This document shows positions 1-8,304 of a stretch of 41,675 nt of DNA, in pieces. The position numbers and the translations under genes were made by a program. This DNA is from Paludibacter jiangxiensis (lineage in GTDB: Bacteria > Bacteroidota > Bacteroidia > Bacteroidales > Paludibacteraceae): assembly GCA_945870155.1 (NCBI GenBank), contig CAMBSB010000030.1:1-41675 (forward strand). Direction: 5' to 3'. Under the pieces are notes generated by a model. That model saw nothing but the letters and a program-made list of their open reading frames with translations. It was not told where the DNA came from and did no database searches. Each line of letters starts with the position of its first letter. Position 1 is the first letter of the stretch.

Positions 1-30
1 TCTTGAAACAAAAAAGTATGCAAAAAAAAC

Positions 31-71
31 ACCTCACCCGTCCTGCGGACACCCTCTCCAACTGGAGAGGG
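31..71. repeat. Dispersed intergenic repeat, copy 1 (CCTCACCC / CCCTCTCC hairpin)
   Basis: A CCTCACCC segment is followed by a short perfect palindrome, ccctctcca (52-60) and tggagaggg (63-71). The same type of element, in the opposite orientation, occurs at 18385-18419, and a diverged form lies at 23248-23294. Elements of this look are common between genes in Bacteroidota genomes; their function is unknown. Confidence 0.7.
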
Positions 72-124
72 AAAAAGGTATAAAGTGTTTGACTTCGCCC
101 ACTTCGCTCGAAAAACTTACGCTC

Positions 125-201
125 GGTAGGCTCAAATCGTCCAAACTCCTTCCGACGGAATACGTCGGAACTCAAACACGGACGATTTTTAACCGCCTAC
201 C
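125..201. repeat. Nested palindromic (REP-like) element
   Basis: Three pairs of inverted arms are nested around one centre: ggtaggc (125-131) with gcctacc (195-201), aatcgtcc (135-142) with ggacgatt (180-187), and ttccgacg (150-157) with cgtcggaa (163-170). The reading frame across it (89-295) is best seen as a by-product of the repeat. Together with copy 1 it fills the non-coding stretch before the first gene. The rest, 202-418, is AT-rich with no clear signal. Confidence 0.65.
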
Positions 202-418
202 TCACTTGTTTTTCGGCTCACCGGACGAGGTCAGTCCGATTCCGAAAGGTAGTGGTCAAATTATATGTTTTAAATTCAATATGTTATATGTATAATCAAA
301 TTTTGTCATGTACTAAAAAAGTAAATTTACAATTATAATCAATTATAAATCAATTCATTTAATAACTTGCGAAAGTTGAGTTATAATTATTACATTCAAC
401 TACTAATACAATTTTAAT

Positions 419-3400
419 ATGAACAAATCGAGTAAAAGCATATTTATATTGCTGATAATGTGTTTATTCTCATTAGGAATGAAAGCTCAGGTAGTAAATA
501 CAACAACTGACATTTTGTGGCCGTTCGATTTAGGAAGTGCCGGACAAGTAGCCACATATACCACTGGCACAAAAGATTATTTTAGTCAGGATTATGTGTT
601 GGTGGGAAGTAATTTAAGTTATAAAGATTTCAGAGCAAGCACTGCCGATGGCAATACTTATACACGTTTCCAGCCTTTGATACAAACAGGAGCTCCATCT
701 GAAATAGATTTGATTGCTTTTACTGTTAAACCAAAGTCGGGTTTAAGTTTTACTCCTACAAGTGTTTCGTTTTCGTGTATGCGTTATGGTACAGATGGAG
801 GAAGTATTGATGTAAGCTGGAAATCGACCAATGGCACTGTTACCACACTTCAAACGGCAATTAAACCGAACAGGGACAATAATGCGGCAGGAGGTTCTAT
901 TATAAACATCGATTTAAGTACTCTTGGCATACCTGCATCGGCGGGAGAGTGTTCATTGCAAATTTACGTTTATGCATTGGGAAACACAAAACAAGCCGGA
1001 CTTGCCGATGTAAAAATAACCGGAAAAGTGGAGGGAACTATAAATAATGTTGCTTCGTATAAGCTTACAACATCTGTTTCTCCTTTATTGGCTGGGAGTA
1101 TTGCTAATGTTCCCGGCGGTAATCAGTTCGACGAAGGAACTGATGTAGTATTAACTGCTACTCGAAATTTTGGTTATGTATTCTCGCATTGGGCTAATGA
1201 AGTTGATGCAGTTGTTTCGTCTCAAAATCCTTATACGCAAAAGATGACTGCCAACACAAGTTTGAAAGCAGTTTTTACACCTATAAATACCTACGAACTT
1301 AAATTCAATGTGCGCGGTGGAGCAGTAGATTATATGATTACGGTACAGCCAGCTCCAACTATTGTCGATACCAGAAAAATGTACGAAGAAGGAACCAATG
1401 TAACACTTAATGCGGGCAATAATCCTTTATTTACTTTCAATAATTGGGGTACGGGCGAAACAAATGCTCAACTCATTGTTCCAATGTCATCGAACAAAGA
1501 AATAACAGCGGTGTATAGTTCTGTTGATTATATTGCAGGTTGGGATTTTTATTTTGCAGGAGCAAGCAGTCGAACCGCCGATTTTTATTCCAATGGAGAT
1601 AATCAAACTTCTACACTTATTCTGCGAAATACTGAAGGTACAATACAAGGTTGGCTGGATAAGTCACAGGTAGCCGGGGGTGGTTACGAAGGTAAACCGG
1701 CCGCTGTAAACTGGAAACCGCTTGCCGATAAGTATTATTATCAGTTGAGTTTCAACGCAACGGATTTTACCGACATGAGTGTTTCATCGGCTATGTTGCT
1801 CAATTACAATGCCTATTCCATTCAACGAATTGAGTATTCTATTGATGGTACAAACTTTATAAAATTGGATTCAATTGAAATGACAACCCCAAAAGTATGG
1901 TATCCAAAAACAGTAGCATTGCCCATTGCAGCCAATCATGCTCCGAAAGTTTATATACGCTGGATACCCAATTACAATTCAACAGTAGTAGGAACTGCAT
2001 TTACCAACGATGGAACTTCATTAGCCGAGATATTTATTTTTGGTAAAACAGCGGTTTTAAACGATGGTGTAGCTCCGGTCTTAGTTTCAACAGTGCCAGC
2101 AAACAATGGAACAGGAGCTTCTACGACCGGAAAAATTGTATTAACTTTCGACGAAAAGATACAAATTGCAAACGGAACCACTGCAACACTGGGAGCTAAA
2201 ACGCTTAGTCCGGTAGTTTCAGGAAAAACAATAACTTTCTCATACACAGGGCTCGATTATAACGCGGCATATACATTTACTTTAGCTGCCAATACAGTTT
2301 CCGATTTAGGTGGAAATCTATTAACTTCTGCTATCAATATAACTTTCAATTCTATGAATCGTCCGGTAGTTACCAAGAAATCTTTCGATTTTGTTGTTGG
2401 CGTAAATGGCGATTTTAAAGCAGCTTTAGCAGCAGCTCAAACAGCTTCAACAAGTGGTAACCGTTTCCATATTTTCTTTCCCAATGGTGAATATAATATT
2501 GGCGCAAATACGGGCGATGCAAATCAAAAAACAACCATTGCTTTGCCAAAAATATCCTATATAGGTCAAAGTTCGGATGGAGTTGTGCTATATAACAAGA
2601 ATACAACTGAAGGAATCGGCAGCACTGCCACCATGTATTTTACAAGTTCAGCCAATGACCTTTATTTACAGGATATGACTTTGAGAAATAAAGATTTCAG
2701 AAATGGAACTTCTATGGGTCGTTGTGTTGCTTTACAGGATCAGGGTACGAAAAACATTTATAAAAACGTTAAACTCCAAAGTAATCAGGATACTTATTAT
2801 TCAGGAAGCGGACGTTTGTATTTCGAAAATAGTGCATTGCATGGTACTGTAGATTATCTTTGCGGAGGAGGCGACGTGTTTTTCAACGAATGTTTGCTTT
2901 ATCTCGAAGAACGTAGTGGAAATGTTATTACAGCACCTGCAACCAGTTCAAGTTGGGGTTATGTGTTCTCTAATTGTACTATCGATGGTTTTCCAATTAA
3001 TAATAATAGTTATCGTTTAGGTCGTCCGTGGCAAAATGCTCCACGTTCAATATATATTAATACTAAAATGAACATTCTTCCTGCTGCTGATGGTTGGACC
3101 GAAATGGGCGTTGTTCCGGGTTTATTTGCCGAATACAACAGTGTAACTTCCACGGGAGCCATTGTTGATTTAAGTATGCGCAAAAAATCATTTACTTACA
3201 ATGGTGTAACCACTCCTGTAAATCCATATCTTACAGCTCAACAAGCAGCTTCGTACACCATCGAAAATGTATTGGGAGGAGCAGATGCCTGGCAACCAAA
3301 ATTATACACCGATCAGGCTTCGGCACCCATAATTAGTTTAACGGGAAATACCTTAAACTGGGACAATAATAACTATGTGCTTTGCTGGGCTATTTTTGAA

Positions 3401-3721
3401 GATGGTAAATTTAAAGAATTTGTAACTACAAATAGCTATAATCTACCAACAGCTTTCGGCGGTGCAACTTTTCAAGCTAATTATACAGTACGAGCAGCCA
3501 ACGAAATGGGAGGGTTAAGTGTACCGTCAAATACTATAGAATATATCGCTACAGGGATTGATAATCCAACCTTCAATGCTGTGAAAATTAGCGAAGATTA
3601 TTTTACCATCGAAGGCAAAAAACTCAATACATTAGTCGGATTTAAAGGTGTAGTTATCATTCGATCAAAGTATTCCAATGGCTTCATTTCTTCAGAAAGA
3701 TTACTCAAAACAATATATTAA
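419..3721 (+). CDS. Modular secreted pectin methylesterase (CE8)
   Basis: This is probably an exported pectinesterase that removes methyl esters from homogalacturonan so that lyases can act. A signal peptide covers residues 1-23, ending near KAQ. Two InlB-like beta repeats follow (about 210-290 and 293-368), then a beta-sandwich region (about 370-545), a bacterial Ig-like Big_5 domain (about 548-645) and the CE8 parallel beta-helix (about 655-990). Catalytic signatures are visible: D791 in NQDTYYS, D812 in TVDYLCGGGD and R869 in LGRPW, matching the two aspartates and the arginine of the family. The C-terminus (about 1050-1100) looks like a degenerate sorting tail (YFTIEGKKLNT, then VVIIRSKYSNG) rather than a canonical T9SS domain. 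At 1100 aa it is far longer than a plain CE8 enzyme (300-400 aa) because of the added modules. A stem-loop follows the stop. Confidence 0.92.
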   Translation: MNKSSKSIFILLIMCLFSLGMKAQVVNTTTDILWPFDLGSAGQVATYTTGTKDYFSQDYVLVGSNLSYKDFRASTADGNTYTRFQPLIQTGAPSEIDLIAFTVKPKSGLSFTPTSVSFSCMRYGTDGGSIDVSWKSTNGTVTTLQTAIKPNRDNNAAGGSIINIDLSTLGIPASAGECSLQIYVYALGNTKQAGLADVKITGKVEGTINNVASYKLTTSVSPLLAGSIANVPGGNQFDEGTDVVLTATRNFGYVFSHWANEVDAVVSSQNPYTQKMTANTSLKAVFTPINTYELKFNVRGGAVDYMITVQPAPTIVDTRKMYEEGTNVTLNAGNNPLFTFNNWGTGETNAQLIVPMSSNKEITAVYSSVDYIAGWDFYFAGASSRTADFYSNGDNQTSTLILRNTEGTIQGWLDKSQVAGGGYEGKPAAVNWKPLADKYYYQLSFNATDFTDMSVSSAMLLNYNAYSIQRIEYSIDGTNFIKLDSIEMTTPKVWYPKTVALPIAANHAPKVYIRWIPNYNSTVVGTAFTNDGTSLAEIFIFGKTAVLNDGVAPVLVSTVPANNGTGASTTGKIVLTFDEKIQIANGTTATLGAKTLSPVVSGKTITFSYTGLDYNAAYTFTLAANTVSDLGGNLLTSAINITFNSMNRPVVTKKSFDFVVGVNGDFKAALAAAQTASTSGNRFHIFFPNGEYNIGANTGDANQKTTIALPKISYIGQSSDGVVLYNKNTTEGIGSTATMYFTSSANDLYLQDMTLRNKDFRNGTSMGRCVALQDQGTKNIYKNVKLQSNQDTYYSGSGRLYFENSALHGTVDYLCGGGDVFFNECLLYLEERSGNVITAPATSSSWGYVFSNCTIDGFPINNNSYRLGRPWQNAPRSIYINTKMNILPAADGWTEMGVVPGLFAEYNSVTSTGAIVDLSMRKKSFTYNGVTTPVNPYLTAQQAASYTIENVLGGADAWQPKLYTDQASAPIISLTGNTLNWDNNNYVLCWAIFEDGKFKEFVTTNSYNLPTAFGGATFQANYTVRAANEMGGLSVPSNTIEYIATGIDNPTFNAVKISEDYFTIEGKKLNTLVGFKGVVIIRSKYSNGFISSERLLKTIY

Positions 3722-3739
3722 GTATTGAATTAATTGTTT

Positions 3740-3778
3740 GATAAGCAGTTTGAAGTAATTTTCAGACTGCTTATCTTA
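3740..3778 (+). terminator. Probable intrinsic terminator after the CE8 gene
   Basis: The arms gataagcag (3740-3748) and ctgcttatc (3767-3775) pair perfectly and can extend inward with mismatches. The element lies 19 nt after the stop at 3721. Its downstream T-tract is weak, so termination may be partial. Confidence 0.55.
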
Positions 3779-3902
3779 ATTTTACCTGAATGGTTAAATT
3801 TAGATAAAATAACAATAAATAATTGATTATTATTACAATAGTATTAACTTTATCGTCGTGAAAATAAACTAATTTATAATTTAATAATTATCAGATTTAA
3901 AT

Positions 3903-6287
3903 ATGAAGAATTATTTAAAATTACTAGCAGTTATAGCTTTTTTGCTTGTTTTAATGGCTGCTAAAAACCGTCCGGTTCATATTTTTATGGCTGGCGATAG
4001 TACCATGGCTAATAAGCCTTTTTATAAAAATGTAACCGACTCGCTCACAGGTGAAATATCACATGAGATTTTTCTCGAACGTGGTTGGGGACAACTGCTT
4101 CCGGAGTATTTTGGCGAAAATGTGATAATTAAAAACTTAGCTCAAAATGGGCGAAGTACCAAAACTTTTGTAACTGAAGGTTGGTGGGAAAAAATTATTT
4201 CCAATGTTCAAAAAGGCGATTTTGTGGTAATTCAGTTTGGTCACAACGATAGTTCATTAACAAAGTCAGGACGTACCACGCCGGATGAATACAGGTCATA
4301 CCTCATTCGTTTTGTTGACGAAGTGAAAGCAAAAGGCGGAAATCCTATTTTGTGTACTTCGGTGGCTCGACGCAAATTTGATAAAGAAGGCTTGTTGGTC
4401 GATACGCATGGTGTTTATCCTGAAATTGCCCGACAAGTTGCAAAAGACAAGAAAATACCTTTAATTGATATGCAAAAACAGACTTCGGAGTGGCTGACGG
4501 CAGAAGGAGTAGCAAAATCGAAACAGTTTTTCCATAAATATGCTCCGGGAGTGAGTAAACTTTTCCCAAAAGGACTGGACGACAATACGCATTTCAACGA
4601 AAAAGGGGCAAACATCGTAGCCGGTTTTTTTGTTGATGCTATAAAAACTCAAAAAATAACAATATTGACAAACGAACTGAAGGAAAATATAAAACCTTAT
4701 GTTTCGCAGGTTTGGGTTTCGGATTTAGGCAATGGTAAATACAAAAATCCTGTGCTTTATGCCGATTATTCCGACCCCGATGTGTGTCGCGTTGGTAAGG
4801 ATTATTACATGGTGGCTTCATCGTTCGGCAATACACCGGGGCTTCCAATTTTGCATTCAAACGATTTGGTAAACTGGACTTTAGTTAGTTACGCAATTCA
4901 AAATTTAACTCCGGAATCGGTTTTTAAAACCATGCAACACGGTAATGGCGTTTGGGCACCAAGCATCCGCTATCACAACAATGAGTTTTACATCTATTAT
5001 GGTGACCCTGATTTTGGAATTTATATGACCAAAGCAAAACGTGTAACCGACAAATGGTCGCCACTTACTTTGGTTAAAGAAGGCAAAGGATTAATTGACG
5101 CTTGCCCGTTTTGGGACGAAGATGGACGTGCTTACGTGGCTCACGGATACGCCGGCAGTCGTGCAGGTATGAAAAGTGTGTTGGGTGTTTTCGAGATGAC
5201 TCCCGATGGAAAAAAAGCTATTACTGAAAGTCGCTTGGTATTTGATGGACACCCAGAGCATACCACAGTGGAAGGTGCAAAATTCTATAAACGAGATGAT
5301 TATTATTATATTTTTGCTCCTGCTGGCGGTGTAAAACCGGGATGGCAGTTGGCAATGCGCTCAAAAAGTATTTACGGACCGTACGAAGCGAAAATGGTTT
5401 TGGCGCAAGGAAAATCTGAGATTAACGGACCACATCAAGGTGCGTGGATAGATACACCCGATGGGAAAGAAGACTGGTTTATGCATTTTCAGGATTTGTA
5501 TGCTTATGGTCGGGTAGTGCATTTGCAACCCATGCGTTGGGTAAACGATTGGCCGGTGATGGGCGAGGACAAAGATGGTGATGGTTGTGGAACTCCACTT
5601 ACATCGTATCAAAAACCTAATGTTGGAAAAACCTATCCTATTGCAACACCGCTGGAAAATGACGACTTTGATGGTCTTACGCTCGGACTTCAATGGCAAT
5701 GGCAAGCCAACAGCAACCCACTTTGGTCATTTGCAGCTGGTGATAAGGGCTATTTGCGACTTTTTGCATGGGAAACCATAGGCCTAGCTAAAAACCTGTG
5801 GGATGCGCCGGCTTTGCTGTTACAAAAATTTCCTGCTCCCAACTTTAAAGCTACAACTAAACTTAGTTTTTCACCTTTCAAAAATGGCGAACGTGCCGGA
5901 TTAGTCGTAATGGGTCAGGATTATGCTGCTGTTACAATCGATAGCACTGACAAAGGACTAAGCTTGAATTTTGTAACTTGTAAAAATGCACCCGCCGGAA
6001 ATGCCGAAACGCTGATTAACTCCATTCCTTTCATTGGCAAGGAAGTTTATTTAAGAGTAGAATTAAAACAAACCCGTTCGCTTAACAAAGAAAACATATT
6101 ACAACCCAAAGCAAATTGTACTTTTAGTTACAGTACGGATGGCAAAAAGTTTGTTGTTATTGGCGAAGACTTTGCAGCTTGGGAAGGAAAATGGATAGGA
6201 GCGAAGGTAGGTGTTTTCTGTCAGCGACCAAAACCATTAAATGATTCGGGCTATGCAGATTTCGATTGGTTTAAAATAGAAAAATAA
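3903..6287 (+). CDS. Fusion enzyme: CE12-type SGNH acetylesterase + GH43 glycosidase
   Basis: An exported two-enzyme fusion. After a signal peptide (about 1-20), residues 25-255 form an SGNH hydrolase of the rhamnogalacturonan acetylesterase type: S33 in the AGDST block, N115 in GHNDS, and D227/H230 in DNTHF. Residues about 280-560 form a five-bladed GH43 propeller with candidate catalytic carboxylates D291 (YSDPDV, base), D399 (LIDACPFWD, pKa modulator) and E457 (VEGAKFYK, acid). Residues about 575-794 resemble the concanavalin-like C-terminal domain found in xylosidase/arabinofuranosidase-type GH43 enzymes. A single chain would remove acetyl groups and a side-chain arabinose or similar sugar from rhamnogalacturonan. 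The exact GH43 specificity (arabinofuranosidase, xylosidase or galactosidase) cannot be set from sequence alone. No T9SS tail is seen, so the periplasm is the likely location. A possible -7 box, TAacTTTA, lies at 3845-3852. Confidence 0.9.
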   Translation: MKNYLKLLAVIAFLLVLMAAKNRPVHIFMAGDSTMANKPFYKNVTDSLTGEISHEIFLERGWGQLLPEYFGENVIIKNLAQNGRSTKTFVTEGWWEKIISNVQKGDFVVIQFGHNDSSLTKSGRTTPDEYRSYLIRFVDEVKAKGGNPILCTSVARRKFDKEGLLVDTHGVYPEIARQVAKDKKIPLIDMQKQTSEWLTAEGVAKSKQFFHKYAPGVSKLFPKGLDDNTHFNEKGANIVAGFFVDAIKTQKITILTNELKENIKPYVSQVWVSDLGNGKYKNPVLYADYSDPDVCRVGKDYYMVASSFGNTPGLPILHSNDLVNWTLVSYAIQNLTPESVFKTMQHGNGVWAPSIRYHNNEFYIYYGDPDFGIYMTKAKRVTDKWSPLTLVKEGKGLIDACPFWDEDGRAYVAHGYAGSRAGMKSVLGVFEMTPDGKKAITESRLVFDGHPEHTTVEGAKFYKRDDYYYIFAPAGGVKPGWQLAMRSKSIYGPYEAKMVLAQGKSEINGPHQGAWIDTPDGKEDWFMHFQDLYAYGRVVHLQPMRWVNDWPVMGEDKDGDGCGTPLTSYQKPNVGKTYPIATPLENDDFDGLTLGLQWQWQANSNPLWSFAAGDKGYLRLFAWETIGLAKNLWDAPALLLQKFPAPNFKATTKLSFSPFKNGERAGLVVMGQDYAAVTIDSTDKGLSLNFVTCKNAPAGNAETLINSIPFIGKEVYLRVELKQTRSLNKENILQPKANCTFSYSTDGKKFVVIGEDFAAWEGKWIGAKVGVFCQRPKPLNDSGYADFDWFKIEK

Positions 6288-6485
6288 ATAATTATTCGAT
6301 TTTTTTATTTCAACAACAAAATTGTAAATATAAACCTTATTGCACTAGTAATCAGTTAAATGTCTATCTCTAAATCTAATCAAATGCCTTTTTGATGTAC
6401 GAAATGTTGTGTGGGACATAAATTAATGTGTGAATCTTCCAAAAAATTGATAAACTTTTGTAAGGTTTATATTATTTGAATATTA

Positions 6486-6493
6486 TATCTTTG
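6486..6493 (+). promoter_or_regulatory. Bacteroidota -7 box (TAtcTTTG) for the coiled-coil lipoprotein gene
   Basis: TATCTTTG matches the TAnnTTTG consensus in full and lies 78 nt before the start codon at 6572. A TTTG at 6457-6460 could act as the -33 element, although the gap of 25 nt is long. The rest of 6288-6571 shows no other clear signal. Confidence 0.5.
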
Positions 6494-6571
6494 TATTCTA
6501 ATATCAAGTATATTTAAAATAGCTTGGTTGTTTGACGACTTTATACAATTAATCATTAAATCCCCAAAAAA

Positions 6572-7450
6572 ATGAAAACATTCAAATTTATTGCAATTAT
6601 TGCATCAGTTGTATTTTTTACAACATCTTGTGTCGAGAATTCGGGAAAGTACAAATCCATTGTTTCTCAACGTGATTCATTGGCAATGGAAAAGCAAGCT
6701 CTGGATTCTAATTACAATCAAACTCTTGTGCTTTTGAACGATATTGAATCAGGATTTTCAAAAATTAATGAAAGTCAAAGTCAAATGAAGGTTAATCTCA
6801 AGGGAATAGAAGGAAAAAAGAATAACAAAAGAGAAATAATTGGTGCTCAAATGCAAGCAATAAAAGAAACGCTTGAGCAAAATAAATTAAAAATTGAAGA
6901 ACTAAAGCAACTGGCAGCTAAAAATGGTAGAACAAATAACCTGTTGTCAGAAACTATTAAACGTCTGCAAAAAGAGATGGATGATAAGGTTGTACTAATT
7001 GAAACATTACAATTAGAACTAGATCAAAAAAATATTAAAATTGTAGAACTTACTTCAACTATTGACAATCAAAGTAAAAATATTGCAGAACAGCAAACAG
7101 TATTGGAACAGCAAACTTCTACAATCAAAGTACAGGATACTGACCTGAATACAGTGTGGTATTGCATAGCAACGTCAAAAAAATTAAAAGAAACTAAGGT
7201 TATCACAGCAGGCGGGCTTTTTCAATCTAAAAAAGTTTTGGATACCGAATTTGATAGTACAGCATTTACTCAGGCAGATATGAGAAATATCTCTTCTATT
7301 CCTACGAATAGTAAAAGTATAAAAATTCTCTCTATTCACCCTAAAAACACTTATAATTTAGTTAAGGATGATAGTAAAAATATTTCAATTGAAATTACCA
7401 ATCCTTCAAAATTCTGGAGTGTTTCTAAATACTTAGTAGTTCAAATATAG
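6572..7450 (+). CDS. Predicted lipoprotein with long coiled coil
   Basis: The N-terminus MKTFKFIAIIASVVFFTTSC fits a lipoprotein signal peptide with C20 as the lipidated cysteine. Residues about 30-190 are rich in Q, K, E, L and N with heptad-like spacing and predict a long coiled coil. Residues about 195-292 form a small globular region beginning TVWYCIATSKKLKETKVI. I recognise the overall type, a periplasmic or outer-membrane-anchored coiled-coil protein frequent in Bacteroidota, but no named function. The gene has its own promoter-like box upstream and a strong terminator downstream, so it appears to be an independent unit unrelated to the flanking pectin genes. Confidence 0.8.
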   Translation: MKTFKFIAIIASVVFFTTSCVENSGKYKSIVSQRDSLAMEKQALDSNYNQTLVLLNDIESGFSKINESQSQMKVNLKGIEGKKNNKREIIGAQMQAIKETLEQNKLKIEELKQLAAKNGRTNNLLSETIKRLQKEMDDKVVLIETLQLELDQKNIKIVELTSTIDNQSKNIAEQQTVLEQQTSTIKVQDTDLNTVWYCIATSKKLKETKVITAGGLFQSKKVLDTEFDSTAFTQADMRNISSIPTNSKSIKILSIHPKNTYNLVKDDSKNISIEITNPSKFWSVSKYLVVQI

Positions 7451-7485
7451 TTTTAAATTCAGATTATTTTGCAATTCAAAAATGC

Positions 7486-7516
7486 AACCCCTCGTAATTT
7501 TACGAGGGGTTTTTTA
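7486..7516 (+). terminator. Intrinsic terminator
   Basis: The arms aacccctcgt and acgaggggtt form a strong stem with a short AT loop, followed by a run of T. It lies 36 nt after the stop at 7450. Confidence 0.9.
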
Positions 7517-7585
7517 ATTTCATAAACTCAAATGAATACTTGTTTAACAAAACTAATACAGAGATTTATAATATGGGTTTATATG

Positions 7586-7617
7586 TTTGGAATTTTAAAT
7601 AAATATGTTTACATTTG
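7586..7617 (+). promoter_or_regulatory. Bacteroidota promoter for the VF530-like gene
   Basis: A TTTG at 7586-7589 (-33 type) is followed after 20 nt by TACATTTG at 7610-7617, a perfect TAnnTTTG -7 box. The start codon is at 7663. Confidence 0.65.
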
Positions 7618-7662
7618 ATGCTTGATTGCCACAATAAAATATAAAATTAACAATCCAAATCA

Positions 7663-7887
7663 ATGAATAATCAACCGAATGATCCTTTACACGGAATTAC
7701 GCTCAAAGAGATTTTGGAACAGCTTGTGGCATTTTATGGCTGGGAAGAATTGGATAAACGCATAAGAATCAATTGCTTTTGTATAAATCCTAGTATAAAT
7801 TCAAGTTTAAAATTCTTGCGAAAAACGCCCTGGGCAAGAGCCAAAGTTGAGGAATTGTTTGTTTTATATACCCTGAAAAATAACTGA
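7663..7887 (+). CDS. VF530-family small DNA-binding protein (DUF2132)
   Basis: This 74-aa protein matches the VF530/DUF2132 family in length and pattern: [17 protein letters not shown] near the N-terminus, [10 protein letters not shown] in the middle, then [19 protein letters not shown] (about 46-64) and VEELF. Family members are small helical proteins reported to bind DNA; the biological role is not established. It is a single gene with a consensus promoter upstream and a large palindromic element downstream. Nothing links it to pectin metabolism. Confidence 0.85.
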   Translation: MNNQPNDPLHGITLKEILEQLVAFYGWEELDKRIRINCFCINPSINSSLKFLRKTPWARAKVEELFVLYTLKNN

Positions 7888-7930
7888 TTGTAAATGTCAG
7901 AAGTGAATTTTCTTTATAAAAAGATTTATT

Positions 7931-8255
7931 GGTATAGGCGTTTTAGAGCGCATACTTAAAAGTCTTAGATAGTTTTGTTTAATGAAATTCTCTACCATTA
8001 TTTATAGGACAATTTCTGAATTGTAGTTATTTGCGCCACGAAGTGGCAATATATTATAACCCAATGGCAACGCCTTGGGGATAAAAAAAATGAATATCGA
8101 CATGCGCCCTGAAAGGGCAAAATATGTATATTGCCCTTTCAGGGCGCATGTTTCGTATCTATATATCAACCCAAGGCGTTGCCATTGGGCTAAAATATAA
8201 TTGGCTTACAGCCAAAAAATAATACAGAATGTTATGCGGTCTAAACGCCTATACC
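7931..8255. repeat. Large nested palindromic element (about 325 bp)
   Basis: Three concentric inverted pairs fill the gap between 7887 and 8305. The outer pair is ggtataggcgttttaga (7931-7947) with tctaaacgcctatacc (8240-8255). The middle pair is cccaatggcaacgccttggg (8060-8079) with its near-exact reverse complement at 8170-8189. The core is a perfect pair of 20-bp arms, 8101-8120 and 8131-8150, around a 10-nt loop. A smaller hairpin, gccac-gaa-gtggc, lies at 8035-8047. Similar ATGCGCCCTGAAAGGGC-type palindromes are scattered in Bacteroidota genomes. No protein-coding frame is convincing here. Confidence 0.85.
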
Positions 8256-8304
8256 AAAAGATTTTTTCTATTTTAAATTTAGAACATAAAAAACAAACAA
8301 TATT

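Noticed and set aside
89-295. 68-codon open frame before the CE8 gene
   Set aside because: It spans the nested palindrome and has no recognisable motif or promoter; most likely a by-product of the repeat.
8035-8215. Possible CRISPR-like array in the repeated palindromes
   Set aside because: The repeats are inverted and concentric, not direct repeats with equal spacers, and no cas genes are present.
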